The notes: a model not told the origin generated them from the letters alone. A DNA stretch of 62,517 bases from Bradyrhizobium sp. SZCCT0148 (GCF_018129985.1 NZ_JAFCKT010000021.1:1-62517), one strand, 5' to 3'. Shown: positions 1 to 8,521, counted from the first letter of the stretch. Program-made: numbers and translations.

Positions 1-480
1 AACCCGGCCCAAGGAAGAGGGGCGTATCGCGATCGTCACGAACGCGGGCCGGGCGGCGGTGGACGCAGATCGCATCGGCGCGAAGGGTTTTGCAGGGCGG
101 GCAACCGTGAGCAAGGCGCCTCGCGCACACGACCGGTGCGATCGGCGTACGGCAAAATCGTGTGGTCCTGGCGCCCGGGGTCTGTGCGCCAAGTCTTGTG
201 GTGATGTGTCTTGCTCAACCGGGCAAGCGCATCAGCCATCCGCAAGGCGACGGGGGCAATAGTGCAACGCTCCCCGGGGAGATCACGACATAAGCCGTAA
301 AGCCACTGCGCAGGGAAGGCCGGGCTGTCCTGGCTCCACCTGTATGCCGCTGTGCAGCTTCCTTATGACGCAGGATTCGCACAGTGGACCGCGGGTGCCA
401 GCCGGCGCCCGGTCTTCCCTGCGCCCTCTTTCAATCAAGGGCGAAGCGACGAAGCAAAGCTCGGGCGAATTGCGCCGCGA
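1..480. repeat. Non-coding, probably dispersed repeat element with a long-range stem
   Basis: No convincing gene is seen here: the short open frames that cross it have no ribosome site and no recognisable protein. The stretch has a clear long-range inverted repeat: 308-325 (GCGCAGGGAAGGCCGGGC) pairs with 407-424 with one mismatch, enclosing about 80 nt. From memory, strings such as the one at 13-32 recur in many Bradyrhizobium and Rhodopseudomonas genomes. That is recollection, not a search result. It could be a mobile palindromic element or a structured RNA. Confidence 0.45.
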
Positions 481-520
481 GGATGATCAATCATGTGTGC
501 CGTTGAACACCGCTCTCGTG

Positions 521-651
521 CCCCGGACGCAGCGCAGCGCTTCTTCGGCGGTGCGCTGCAGAGCCGGGGCGCATGTTGCAGCACGTGCCGTGGCCTGCTG
601 GGCCCCGGCTCTGCACCGCAACGCAAAGAGCATTGCAGCGCGTCCGGGACA
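521..651. repeat. Dispersed palindromic repeat, copy A
   Basis: This 131-bp element has a near copy at 29341-29472. Both begin with CCCCGGACGCAGCGCAGCGC and end with GCAGCGCGTCCGGGACA, so the outer arms are inverted relative to each other (CCGGACGC and GCGTCCGG). The middle is less conserved. Both copies lie just beyond the 3' end of a minus-strand gene or next to a terminator, as expected for an intergenic repeat family. Confidence 0.75.
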
Positions 652-663
652 CGGCCGAATGAA

Positions 664-900
664 TTACAGATACCGCGTCAGCTCGGCCTTGACCTGCCCG
701 TAGACGGCGTCCTCGATCTGGCTGCGGGTGATGCCGATGTCGCGCAGGGCGCGGTCGTCGAGGTCGCTCAATGTCTTGACGGCCGAGCGGCGCTCGAGGC
801 TGTTGAAGAGCGCATAGGCGCTCTGGGCGAGCATGCTGAAAAATCCGCCCGTCGAGGATGGGCGTAAATTCCGCCCGGCAGTTTGCGAGATCGTGGTCAT
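664..900 (-). CDS. DUF1127 (YjiS-like) small protein
   Basis: Protein of 78 residues with the DUF1127 signature in its C-terminal half: an L-x-D-L-D-D-R-x-L-R-D-I-G-I-T-R-x-x-I pattern that ends shortly before the stop. The family is small, alpha-helical and often RNA- or stress-linked in rhizobia; the molecular role is not settled. The ATG at 900 is chosen because a GGAGAAG ribosome site lies 6-7 nt upstream; longer frames start without one. It is transcribed away from the MocR-type regulator. A second DUF1127 gene lies at 50937-51317. Confidence 0.85.
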   Translation of the reverse strand: MTTISQTAGRNLRPSSTGGFFSMLAQSAYALFNSLERRSAVKTLSDLDDRALRDIGITRSQIEDAVYGQVKAELTRYL

Positions 901-1021
901 TTTTTTCTTCTCCGGCTTTTGGTCCGCGCGGCGAAGCGAATGCCGTTGGCACAGACGCGTGAGCGCTTGCACCTCATTTGCCGTCGGATTGCTCTCGCTC
1001 ACCTCGGCTCAATCGCGGACC

Positions 1022-1075
1022 TTGATGGAACTTAAATGCTCCAGTACACTACTCGGAGCAAGTGAAACATTGCTC
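1022..1075 (+). promoter_or_regulatory. Sigma-70-like promoter and operator of the MocR-type regulator
   Basis: TTGATG (1022-1027) and TACACT (1045-1050) are separated by 17 nt, a good housekeeping promoter. Immediately downstream, GAGCAA (1056-1061) and TTGCTC (1070-1075) form a perfect inverted repeat with an 8-nt spacer, placed to block a start near 1057. GntR/MocR proteins often repress themselves through such a site. The gene starts at 1087. Confidence 0.5.
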
Positions 1076-1086
1076 TCGGTGCAATA

Positions 1087-2430
1087 ATGTCCAAGTTCGA
1101 GTACGTGAAGCTTGCCGATGCCATTGCCTCGGATATCTCTAATGGCACGTTAAGACCCGGCGATCGGCTGCCGCCGCAGCGCAATTTTGCCTATGACCGG
1201 GGCATCGCGGTCTCGACCGCGAGCCGGGTTTATACGGAGTTGCTCCGCCGCGGGCTCGTCGTCGGCGAGGTCGGTCGCGGCACTTTCATCTCCGGCGCCA
1301 TCAGGCGCGAGGTCGAAGCTTTGAGCGAGCCGCGCGATGCGCGGATCGATTTCGAGGTCAATTATCCGCTATTGCCGCAGCAATGGGCGATGATCGCCAA
1401 GAGCCTCGCGGGGCTGGAGCGCGTCGACGCGCTGGAATCCGCGCTGCGGGTCTCGACCAGCACCGGCACCAAGAGCGCGCGCAATGCGGCTGCCGCCTAT
1501 CTCGCGCGGAAGGATTTTGCGCCGCAGGCCGAGCAGATCGTCTTCACCGCCAACGGCAAGCAATCGCTCGCCGCGGCGCTCGCAGCACTCGTCCCCACCG
1601 GCGGCCGTTGCGGCGTCGAGGCGCTGACCTACCCTTACGTCAAGAGCATCGCGGCGCGGCTTGGCATCACGCTGGTCCCGATTCCCATGGACGAATTCGG
1701 CGCTCGTCCCGATGCGATCCAGAAAGCGCATCGCGAGGCGCATCTGTCGGCGCTGTATCTGCAGCCCATCATCCAGAACCCGCTCGGCGTCACCATGAAC
1801 GCGACGCGGCGCGCCGACATCATGCGGGTCGCCGAGAAGCTCGACCTCACCATCATCGAGGACGCCGTCTACGGCTTCCTCGCCGACGACACGCCGCTGG
1901 CCGCACTCGGGCCGGACCGCTGCATCGTGATCGACAGCCTGTCCAAGAAGGTCGCGCCGGGCCTTGCGCTCGGCATCCTCGTGGCGCCGCCGCGCCTGCG
2001 CGAGAGCGTGATGAGCGCGGTCCGCACCGGCGGCTGGATCGCCTCGGGCCACGCGCTCGCCTCCGGACAACGGCTGATGGCCGACGGCACCGTCGCCGAG
2101 CTGACGCGGCTGAAACGCATCGACGCAGCGCGCCGGCAGCAGACCGCAGCAAGGCTGCTCGCCGGTTACCAGATTGCCGCCGACACCCGCTCGTATCATC
2201 TCTGGCTGACCCTGCCTCCACACTGGCGCTCGCAGACCTTCGTCGCCGCCGCCGCGCGGCGCGGCATCGCGCTGACGCCGTCCTCCACCTTCGCGATTGC
2301 CCACGGCCATGCCCCGAATGCGGTGCGCCTCGCCCTCGCTCCGCCGACCTTCGAGCAACTCGACTCGGGCCTGCGCACGATCGTCTCGCTGCTCGGCACC
2401 AAGGAAGAGGATTTCGACTCCACCGAGTAG
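1087..2430 (+). CDS. MocR/GntR-type regulator with aminotransferase-like domain
   Basis: Protein of 447 residues. Residues 1-70 form a GntR winged helix-turn-helix (ADAIASDISNGTLRPGDRLP, then the recognition helix around VSTASRVYTELLRRG). The remainder has the fold type I aminotransferase pattern, with the PLP lysine expected in the DSLSKKVAPGL segment near residue 287. This is the MocR/PdxR architecture, in which an enzyme-derived domain senses PLP or an amino compound and controls transcription. Members often regulate a neighbouring gene; here the divergent neighbour is a DUF1127 gene and the downstream one is YdcF-like on the other strand, so the target is unclear. Confidence 0.88.
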   Translation: MSKFEYVKLADAIASDISNGTLRPGDRLPPQRNFAYDRGIAVSTASRVYTELLRRGLVVGEVGRGTFISGAIRREVEALSEPRDARIDFEVNYPLLPQQWAMIAKSLAGLERVDALESALRVSTSTGTKSARNAAAAYLARKDFAPQAEQIVFTANGKQSLAAALAALVPTGGRCGVEALTYPYVKSIAARLGITLVPIPMDEFGARPDAIQKAHREAHLSALYLQPIIQNPLGVTMNATRRADIMRVAEKLDLTIIEDAVYGFLADDTPLAALGPDRCIVIDSLSKKVAPGLALGILVAPPRLRESVMSAVRTGGWIASGHALASGQRLMADGTVAELTRLKRIDAARRQQTAARLLAGYQIAADTRSYHLWLTLPPHWRSQTFVAAAARRGIALTPSSTFAIAHGHAPNAVRLALAPPTFEQLDSGLRTIVSLLGTKEEDFDSTE

Positions 2431-2454
2431 CTCGCGAGCGCGCCCTTGTGCCGG

Positions 2455-3069
2455 TTACGCCGGCCATTCGGCGATGAAGCCTTTCGCCTTGTAAGGCTCG
2501 ATCTTATCCCATTCGTGCAGCATGCGGCGGCAAAATTCGGCGTCGGTATGCCACAGTGCGCGCGGCGTCGCGAAGCTGTCGACGGTGAGCAGTATTTTCT
2601 CGACCTCCGGCCAATGCCGATGCAGTGTCATCGGATAGCGCCGCGCGGTCCAGGTGTTTCCGAGGCAGATCACGCTGCGGATGTTCGAAAGCCCTAACGC
2701 CGCATCAAGGATCGGCAGCGAGAAAATCACATTCTCGCCGGTGTTCATCGCCCGATGCTCTTCAAGAACAAGCTCTGCCGGAATGCCCGCATTGACCATC
2801 GCCGCCTTGATGAGCGTGCATTCGGATTGCTCCGAGCCAGGCGTCACGCCGCCGCTCACAATCGACCACCGGAAATAGCCCTCGCGCCACAGCCGAACGG
2901 CGGTGTCGGCGCGCAAGTCGACGTCCTCGCGGGTGCCGAACAGGAACAGCAAATCGGCCGGCCGGAGCGGCGTATCGATCAGATGGGTGCGGTTGATTCC
3001 ATCGATCTCATCTGCCGTCGGCAAACGTGTACTGCGGTCCATGACTGACATGGCGGCACGATGCGGCAT
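2455..3069 (-). CDS. YdcF/DUF218-like protein
   Basis: Protein of 204 residues matching the DUF218 (YdcF/SanA/ElyC) fold: LLFLFGTRED near residue 41 as the first beta strand, VSGG near residue 72, and the conserved acid/Asn segment MNTGENVIFS after about residue 107. Family members bind nucleotides or affect the cell envelope, but most have no proven reaction. Unlike SanA and ElyC it has no membrane anchor, so it is probably cytoplasmic. No strong ribosome site marks the start: ATGs at 3069, 3051 and 3042 are all possible and the longest is given. Its 3' end lies 24 nt from the end of the MocR gene. Confidence 0.75.
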   Translation of the reverse strand: MPHRAAMSVMDRSTRLPTADEIDGINRTHLIDTPLRPADLLFLFGTREDVDLRADTAVRLWREGYFRWSIVSGGVTPGSEQSECTLIKAAMVNAGIPAELVLEEHRAMNTGENVIFSLPILDAALGLSNIRSVICLGNTWTARRYPMTLHRHWPEVEKILLTVDSFATPRALWHTDAEFCRRMLHEWDKIEPYKAKGFIAEWPA

Positions 3070-3113
3070 CGGCGCGGTTGCGCGAAGTCACGTTTGATTG
3101 CGACCGATTGCAC

Positions 3114-3701
3114 CTAGGGCAGCAGGGCGCGCGGCACCTGATCGAAGCGATAGCTCTGCGGCTGGTTGCGCCGCGCGAAGCCGCCGACCTGCCAGGCGAA
3201 CAGCGCGGCAAAGCCGATGATGAACAGCGCGCCGGCGAACTCGCCGCTGACAAGCGCCCGGATCAAAAGGCCGACCATTGCCACCGTCAGCACCGCCAGG
3301 AACGCCAGCATTGCCGCATAGGCGGTGCGGCCGAGCCCCGCCGTCAGCGTTGCGCGGCTGCCTGCCTTCGCCATCCTCGCATGCAGCGCGAGGATGAAGG
3401 CGCGAAAGCCGTTGTCCTGCGGCGCCATCAGCGCCGCGGTCTGCCAACTCGTCGACAGGATCGCGATACGGCGGCCGCTGCTGTGGGTGACATCGGCGCG
3501 AAAGCGGTGCTGCTGCATCGACACCGGACGGAACGACAGCCGGATCGCGCTGATCTCGTCGTAAGGCCACAGGCCGGATCGGCCGCCGATGTGCCAGGAC
3601 AGCCCCTGCCCGGTCAGCTCGAAGCGATGTGCCGAACCGATCAGCGACGCCTTGTAGGCGTAGCTCGTGACCGACGCGGTCTCAGCTTCTGAATCCTGCA
3701 T
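3114..3701 (-). CDS. Conserved membrane protein of unknown function
   Basis: Protein of 195 residues when started at the ATG at 3701; a start at 3764 would add 21 residues and run into the divergent gene. The N-terminal half is soluble and beta-rich (a PH-like look, with a GLWPYDEISAIRLSF segment near residue 42). The C-terminal half has two hydrophobic helices (YAAMLAFLAVLTVAMVGLLI and ALFIIGFAALFAWQV) followed by a short basic tail. I do not recognise a named family. It is divergent from the small membrane protein at 3779. Confidence 0.7.
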   Translation of the reverse strand: MQDSEAETASVTSYAYKASLIGSAHRFELTGQGLSWHIGGRSGLWPYDEISAIRLSFRPVSMQQHRFRADVTHSSGRRIAILSTSWQTAALMAPQDNGFRAFILALHARMAKAGSRATLTAGLGRTAYAAMLAFLAVLTVAMVGLLIRALVSGEFAGALFIIGFAALFAWQVGGFARRNQPQSYRFDQVPRALLP

Positions 3702-3778
3702 CCCGACAATCAATCCCGTCAGCCATCCCGCCTGCGATCCGCTTGCGCGATCGCCCTCGCCCATCCTACAAGCGGGGC

Positions 3779-4213
3779 ATGGCTGAGACGACCTTTTTTC
3801 CGCGCCGCCTGATTCTCGGCGCCGCAATGATATCAGGCGTGCTGCTCGCGCTTGCGGTGCACATGCTGGGTGCGCGCTATGGGCTCGACCTCGGCGGTCT
3901 CTGGCGCTCCGACACGCATGAGTTCATACCGGCCGGCGCTGCGATCGCGTGGTGGCTGATCGCCTCGGTCGGCTTCTCCGGCGGTTATTTCACGGCGACG
4001 CTGATGCAGAGCGCGGTCTCCGGCCAGATCCCGCAACGGATGCGGCAGTTTTTGATCGCGGTCGGCGTGCTGCTGCTCGCGGGTGCGGGCCAGGTGGCCT
4101 CGGCGCCAAGTCCGGTCCCGACCATCTCAGGCGTACTGGCCGGGCTCGCAGCGCTGTGCCTTGGCGCCGTCATGGCATTCTGCGGCGCGCATTTCGCCCT
4201 GCGCCGCGGCTGA
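3779..4213 (+). CDS. Small four-helix membrane protein of unknown function
   Basis: Protein of 144 residues with four hydrophobic segments (about residues 9-30, 46-70, 82-98 and 110-138), so almost wholly membrane-embedded. No catalytic or binding motif is visible. The start at 3779 follows a G-rich stretch; an upstream ATG at 3743 would add 12 polar residues. It ends 3 nt before the stop of the cyclic-di-GMP gene on the opposite strand. No named family is recognised. Confidence 0.7.
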   Translation: MAETTFFPRRLILGAAMISGVLLALAVHMLGARYGLDLGGLWRSDTHEFIPAGAAIAWWLIASVGFSGGYFTATLMQSAVSGQIPQRMRQFLIAVGVLLLAGAGQVASAPSPVPTISGVLAGLAALCLGAVMAFCGAHFALRRG

Positions 4214-4215
4214 CT

Positions 4216-6615
4216 TCAGGCGGACGCCAGCAGCCTCGGGCGGTTCAGCATCAGTGCCACGTCGGCGGCGGGCCGCGGCTTGCTGAACAGATAGCCCTGC
4301 GCCTGGGTGCAGCCCTCGCGCCTGAGCAGCTCGAGCTGCGCGTCGTTTTCGACGCCTTCCGCAGTGGTGACGATCCCGAGGCTGCGGCCGAGACCGGTCA
4401 CGGCGCGGATGATCGCCATGGAATCCTCGCGCGTCGCCAGCTCCGACACGAACGAGCGGTCGATCTTGATCTTGTCGAACGGAAAGCTGCGCAGATAGCT
4501 CAGCGACGAATAGCCGGTGCCGAAATCGTCCAGCGAGATGCGCACGCCCATGGCGCGCAGATCATGCAGCGTGGCCAGCGTCGCCTCGCTGTTCTGCAGC
4601 AGCACGGATTCGGTGATCTCGAGCTCGAGACGGCGCGCATCCAGTCCCGAGGCGGTGAGCGCTGCGATCACGGAGGCGATCAGGTTCGGATTCTTGAATT
4701 GAACCGGCGACAAATTAACGGCGAGATCGACATCGTCCGGCCAGGTGACGGCATCCGTGCAGGCCGAGCGCAGCACGAATTCTCCGAGCTGGAGGATCAG
4801 TCCGGTCTCCTCGGCCAGCGGAATGAAGTCGATGGGTGCGATCAGGCCACGCTGCGGATGATTCCAGCGCAGCAGCGCCTCGAAGGCGACGACGCGGCCG
4901 CTGGCGACGTCGCGGATCGGCTGGTAATAGGCCTCGAACTCGTCGCGCTGCAGCGCCGCGCGCAGGTCCATTTCCAGGAGGCGCCGCGCCTGTGCGCGCG
5001 CATCCATTCCGGTCTCGAAGAAGCGATAGGTGCCGCGGCCGTCCGCCTTGGCGCGGTAGAGCGCTAGGTCGGCATTCTTCAGCAATTCGCTCGGATCGCT
5101 ACCGTCCTGCGGCGACAGCGAGATGCCGATCGAGACGCCGATCACGATCTGATGGTCGTCGATCTCGTAGGGCGCCGAGATGACCTCGACGAGCCGGCCG
5201 GCAAGCGATCTCGCGGCGGTTTCCTCGGAACGACCGACCTGGACCACCGCGAACTCGTCGCCGCCCAGTCGCGCCACGGTGTCGCTCTCGCCGACGGCGG
5301 CCGCCAGCCTGCGGCCGACCTCCTTCAGCAGCGCGTCGCCGATGGGATGGCCGAGCGAATCGTTGATGTCCTTGAAGTGATCGAGATCGAGACAAAGCAC
5401 CGCGAGCTGATCGCCCGACCTGGTCCGGCGCAGTCCCTGCTCCAGCTGCTCGTGGAACAGCACGCGGTTCGGCAGGCCCGTCAGCGCGTCATGGCGCGCC
5501 ATGTGCGAGATCTTGGCCTGCGCCTCCAGCCATTCGGTGACGTCCTCGAAGGTCGCAACCCAGCCGCCGCCCTGCATCGGCTGATTGACCACCCGGATGG
5601 ACCGGCCGAACCGGTTGACGGCGTCCGTCGTGGTGCGGCCCTCGCGCGCGTCGGCGACGAGGCGGGCGAAAAATTCATCGGCATCGCCCTGCCACTCACC
5701 CTTGGCCTGCTCCTCCCTGAGCACGTCGACCAGCAAGCGGCCGGTCAGCGCGATATCGGTGCGACGAAGCATGGCCGCATAGCGCTCGTTGAACAGCATG
5801 ATCTTGCCGTCCGCATCGAACATGCAAAGACCCTGCGACATATTCTCGAGCGCCGTATCCAACACCATCTGCTGCGCGCCCAGTTCGACCTTGGCGCGGC
5901 GGTCGAGCAGTGCAGCCACCAGCGCGATCGCGATGATCGCAACCGCGGCGCTGGCGGTGAGCAAGGACAGCGAGGCCGGCGGAATCGAGAGGCCGCCGAT
6001 TGCAAGTGTCGGATCCGGCGTCAGCACCACCGCGCCCATGGCGGTGAAATGATGCGCGACGATGGCGACCGTCAGCAGGACCGTGGCCGTCAGTGCATGG
6101 AAGAGGTCATCGCGCCGCGCGGCCACGAGCAATGCAAGTGCGGCAAAGACGATACCTGACAGCACCGAGACGGAGACCGTGCTTCCGATCCAGTCGACGC
6201 GCGCCGGTATCTCCAGCGCCGCCATGCCGGTGAAATGCATCGCCGCGACACCGCTGCCGACGATGGCGCCGCCGAGAAGAATCGACGCCGCTCGCGAGGA
6301 CGACACGGCGATGCTCAGCCCCACGAAGGTCACGGAGATCGCGAAGATCAACGACAGGATCGTCACTGGAATGTTGTAGGCACCGGCGCCGCCCGGTCCG
6401 TAGGCGAGCATCGCAATGAAATGCGTCGCCCAGATCCCGCAGCCGCTGACGGCCGCGTCGAGGCCGAGCCAGGCCAGCCGCCCGACGCCCTTGGTCGCCC
6501 GCGCCCGGTGGAACAAGCTGATCGCCGCCGCGCTGGCGAGCAGACACACCGCGCCGCCAAGCGCGACCAGCCGCCAATCGTGCTCGTCGGTGAGACAGTA
6601 GAGAACTTGATGCAT
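4216..6615 (-). CDS. MHYT-PAS-GGDEF-EAL cyclic-di-GMP synthase/phosphodiesterase
   Basis: Protein of 799 residues. The N-terminal part is a seven-helix MHYT sensor with the three family motifs (WATHFIAM, AAMHFTGM and VAHHFTAM), proposed to bind copper and sense a gas such as oxygen, CO or NO. A PAS domain follows at about residues 265-380, then GGDEF and EAL domains. Both active sites look intact: GGDEF at about 451-455 and EAL at about 579-581, so both synthesis and breakdown of cyclic-di-GMP are possible. The ATG at 6615 is preferred over a TTG 12 codons upstream because it begins the usual MHYT N-terminus. It stands alone between a divergent pair and a broken transporter. Confidence 0.92.
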   Translation of the reverse strand: MHQVLYCLTDEHDWRLVALGGAVCLLASAAAISLFHRARATKGVGRLAWLGLDAAVSGCGIWATHFIAMLAYGPGGAGAYNIPVTILSLIFAISVTFVGLSIAVSSSRAASILLGGAIVGSGVAAMHFTGMAALEIPARVDWIGSTVSVSVLSGIVFAALALLVAARRDDLFHALTATVLLTVAIVAHHFTAMGAVVLTPDPTLAIGGLSIPPASLSLLTASAAVAIIAIALVAALLDRRAKVELGAQQMVLDTALENMSQGLCMFDADGKIMLFNERYAAMLRRTDIALTGRLLVDVLREEQAKGEWQGDADEFFARLVADAREGRTTTDAVNRFGRSIRVVNQPMQGGGWVATFEDVTEWLEAQAKISHMARHDALTGLPNRVLFHEQLEQGLRRTRSGDQLAVLCLDLDHFKDINDSLGHPIGDALLKEVGRRLAAAVGESDTVARLGGDEFAVVQVGRSEETAARSLAGRLVEVISAPYEIDDHQIVIGVSIGISLSPQDGSDPSELLKNADLALYRAKADGRGTYRFFETGMDARAQARRLLEMDLRAALQRDEFEAYYQPIRDVASGRVVAFEALLRWNHPQRGLIAPIDFIPLAEETGLILQLGEFVLRSACTDAVTWPDDVDLAVNLSPVQFKNPNLIASVIAALTASGLDARRLELEITESVLLQNSEATLATLHDLRAMGVRISLDDFGTGYSSLSYLRSFPFDKIKIDRSFVSELATREDSMAIIRAVTGLGRSLGIVTTAEGVENDAQLELLRREGCTQAQGYLFSKPRPAADVALMLNRPRLLASA

Positions 6616-6715
6616 TGCGGGCCTCTGATCGACCCGCACATCACCCGACAATAATGGACAGGTGGTAACTGGCTACGCGCCAGCTACGGCAATGGTGAAC
6701 GGAAGCTTTGTCCAT

Positions 6716-7382
6716 TCAATCGGATTGTTCATCCCACGCCGGAACACCGAAACCGATCACGAATGCCGCGAGCAGCAGGACCGACGCTGATATGAGCAAC
6801 GACACATGGAACCCCGTCATGAACGCACCTTGCGCGGCCACGAGCGAGCCGAACAGCGCGACGCCGACGAAGGGGCCGGCAGTGAGCGCAAGGCTCGCGC
6901 CGGCCGCCCAGACCGCGACAGCGCGGCCGCGCGCGCGGTCGTCCGGATAGGCATGATTGAGCAGCGCTAGCGAATTCGGCACCAGGATCGCTGCGGCCAA
7001 TCCCTGGGCCAGCCGCGCGCCGATCAGCAGCGCCGCATTGGGCGACACCGCGCAGGCGAGCGAGGCCGCGGTGAAGATGGCGAAGCCCGCCATGGAAGAC
7101 GCGCTTGGCTCCGATCCGGTCGCCGAGCGCGCCGGCCGTGAGGATGAAGGCGGCAAAGGCGATGGTGTAGGCGCTGACCACCCATTGCAGCTCGGCGACG
7201 CCGCCGCCGAGCGTCTTGCCCATCGCATCGAGCGCGGTGTTGACGATGGTGACGTCGAGTTGCACCACGCCATAGCCGAGGCTCATCGCGGCGAGCGTGA
7301 GCGTGGTAGCAACGCGCGAGCCGGCACGCCGAGCAGCGGTTCGATCGTCAAAGGGTGCATAATGAATGGTGCTGGCACGCAT
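6716..7382 (-). pseudogene. Broken MFS (DHA2-type) drug-efflux transporter
   Basis: The N-terminal part (start at 7382, with a GAGG ribosome site) carries the DHA2 hallmarks: VVQLDVTIVNTAL in helix 1, LQWVVSAY, and the loop GDRIGAKRVF. One extra G on the plus strand in the GG at 7094-7095 then shifts the frame; reading resumes in the next frame with MAGFAIFTAA, helix 4 and a helix 5 segment ending LTAGPFVG. That is joined directly to a C-terminal end (VALFGSL... to the stop at 6716). About 200 central residues of a normal transporter of roughly 400-500 residues are missing. Both lesions make a working carrier very unlikely. Confidence 0.82.
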
Positions 7383-7534
7383 GCTGCCGCCTCGGTTGCA
7401 GCCCCATGCGAAATATACGCGATGCACCGGCGCCATGCTTCGACAACGACCGAAGCATCACTGCAGCAGACAGCCGGCTGGCCAACCAGTGTCGTCTCCG
7501 TGCAGGCGGGCATGACAGCCCGATTGATGATGAC

Positions 7535-7567
7535 AAAAAGCGCCGCGCGGAGGACCGCGCGGCGCTT
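7535..7567 (-). terminator. Rho-independent terminator of the YciE gene
   Basis: Perfect 13-bp stem, 7538-7550 with 7555-7567, loop AGGA; on the minus strand it is followed by TTTTT. It lies 17 nt beyond the stop codon of the YciE-type gene. Confidence 0.88.
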
Positions 7568-7584
7568 GGATTAGGATACGTGCA

Positions 7585-8091
7585 TCAGCTTGCCGCGCGC
7601 AGATTCACCTTGCTCTCGGCGAGCTTGGTCAGCTTCTGATCAGTCGCCTTTTCCTCCTCGAGCGTCTTTGCGAGCACTGCCGCGCAGTCGTTGCGGCCGA
7701 GTTGCTTGGCCCAGGCGATCAGGCTGCCATAGCGCACGATCTCATAATGTTCGGCGGCCTGCGCCGCGTTGATCAGAGCGGCATCGAGCACCGCCTTGTC
7801 GGCGACTTCGCCGGCAGTCTCCTCGGCTTCCTCGATGATACCGTCGATCGCCGGACAGTCGACCGCCTTCGCGGCGACGCCGTGCATCTTGAAGACCTCC
7901 TCCAGCCGCGCGACGTGCTGCCTGGTTTCTTCGAGGTGCGTCAAAAAGCCCTGTTTCAGCTGCGGATCGGTGGCCTTGGCAGCCATCTTCGGCAGCGCCT
8001 TGGTGAGCTGCTGCTCGGCGTAATAGATGTCCTGGAGCTGGTGCACGAACAGGTCGTTCATGGTCTTGATGTCTTTTGTGAACAGTCCCAT
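7585..8091 (-). CDS. YciE/DUF892 ferritin-like stress protein
   Basis: Protein of 168 residues of the DUF892 (YciE/YciF) family, a ferritin-like four-helix bundle. Visible markers are LFVHQLQDIYYAEQQL in helix 1, HLEETRQHVARLEEVF in helix 2 and HYEIVRYGSL in helix 3, giving the Glu/His pattern of a di-metal site. The family is tied to osmotic, heat and general stress. The ATG at 8091 has a GGAAGAGGA ribosome site. An EcfG-type promoter lies about 94 nt upstream, which supports general-stress control, and a strong terminator follows. It is a single-gene transcript. Confidence 0.9.
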   Translation of the reverse strand: MGLFTKDIKTMNDLFVHQLQDIYYAEQQLTKALPKMAAKATDPQLKQGFLTHLEETRQHVARLEEVFKMHGVAAKAVDCPAIDGIIEEAEETAGEVADKAVLDAALINAAQAAEHYEIVRYGSLIAWAKQLGRNDCAAVLAKTLEEEKATDQKLTKLAESKVNLRAAS

Positions 8092-8184
8092 CGTTCCGTC
8101 CTCTTCCAATTTCTGGAACACGAAGGCGGCGGGCTTGCACGAAAAAGCCGCTTGTTCCGCCGTGTCCGGTTGCTGATGGGGCCC

Positions 8185-8209
8185 AACGAGTGCGCGGCAC
8201 CGGCGTTCC
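8185..8209 (-). promoter_or_regulatory. EcfG (general stress sigma factor) type promoter
   Basis: On the minus strand the sequence reads GGAAC, 16 nt, CGTT, matching the alphaproteobacterial EcfG consensus (GGAAC-N16/17-CGTT). It points at the YciE-type gene, whose start is at 8091. Confidence 0.65.
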
Positions 8210-8521
8210 AAAAAGACCCGGATGACTTGCGCTGGAACAATGCGGATGGTGTCGGTATCGAAGATCGTGTCGACATCCTTCATGTGCGAGAAGGGATCAG
8301 GCTCACGACTCGTATGCTTAACGCGCCACCGATGTGAACCGCGTATGACAAGGGGACCGGTCCGGCGCAGAACCTATTGTTGTCAAGGGCTGCACAAGCT
8401 GCTGTTTATGCCTTAAATGATCTGGATCATGCCTAGCGATCGATGCCTGCCTTTGGCCATGATCGCACCCGACCGGCCAATGCCTGGCCCGGAGGGTCTT
8501 TGCCCCCCGCCGGGAGGATGA
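8210..8521. other. Intergenic region with FixK/FNR-like palindrome
   Basis: This gap between the EcfG promoter and the YbhN-like gene contains no convincing gene. The one clear site is ATGATCTGGATCAT at 8417-8430, a perfect palindrome with the TGAT-N4-ATCA core of CRP/FNR/FixK sites, 91 nt before the next start codon. A GGGAGG ribosome site lies just before 8522. Confidence 0.4.

Noticed and set aside
940..975. A TTGGCAC...TTGC pair resembling a sigma-54 promoter
   Set aside because: The spacing between the two elements is wrong for the -24/-12 class.
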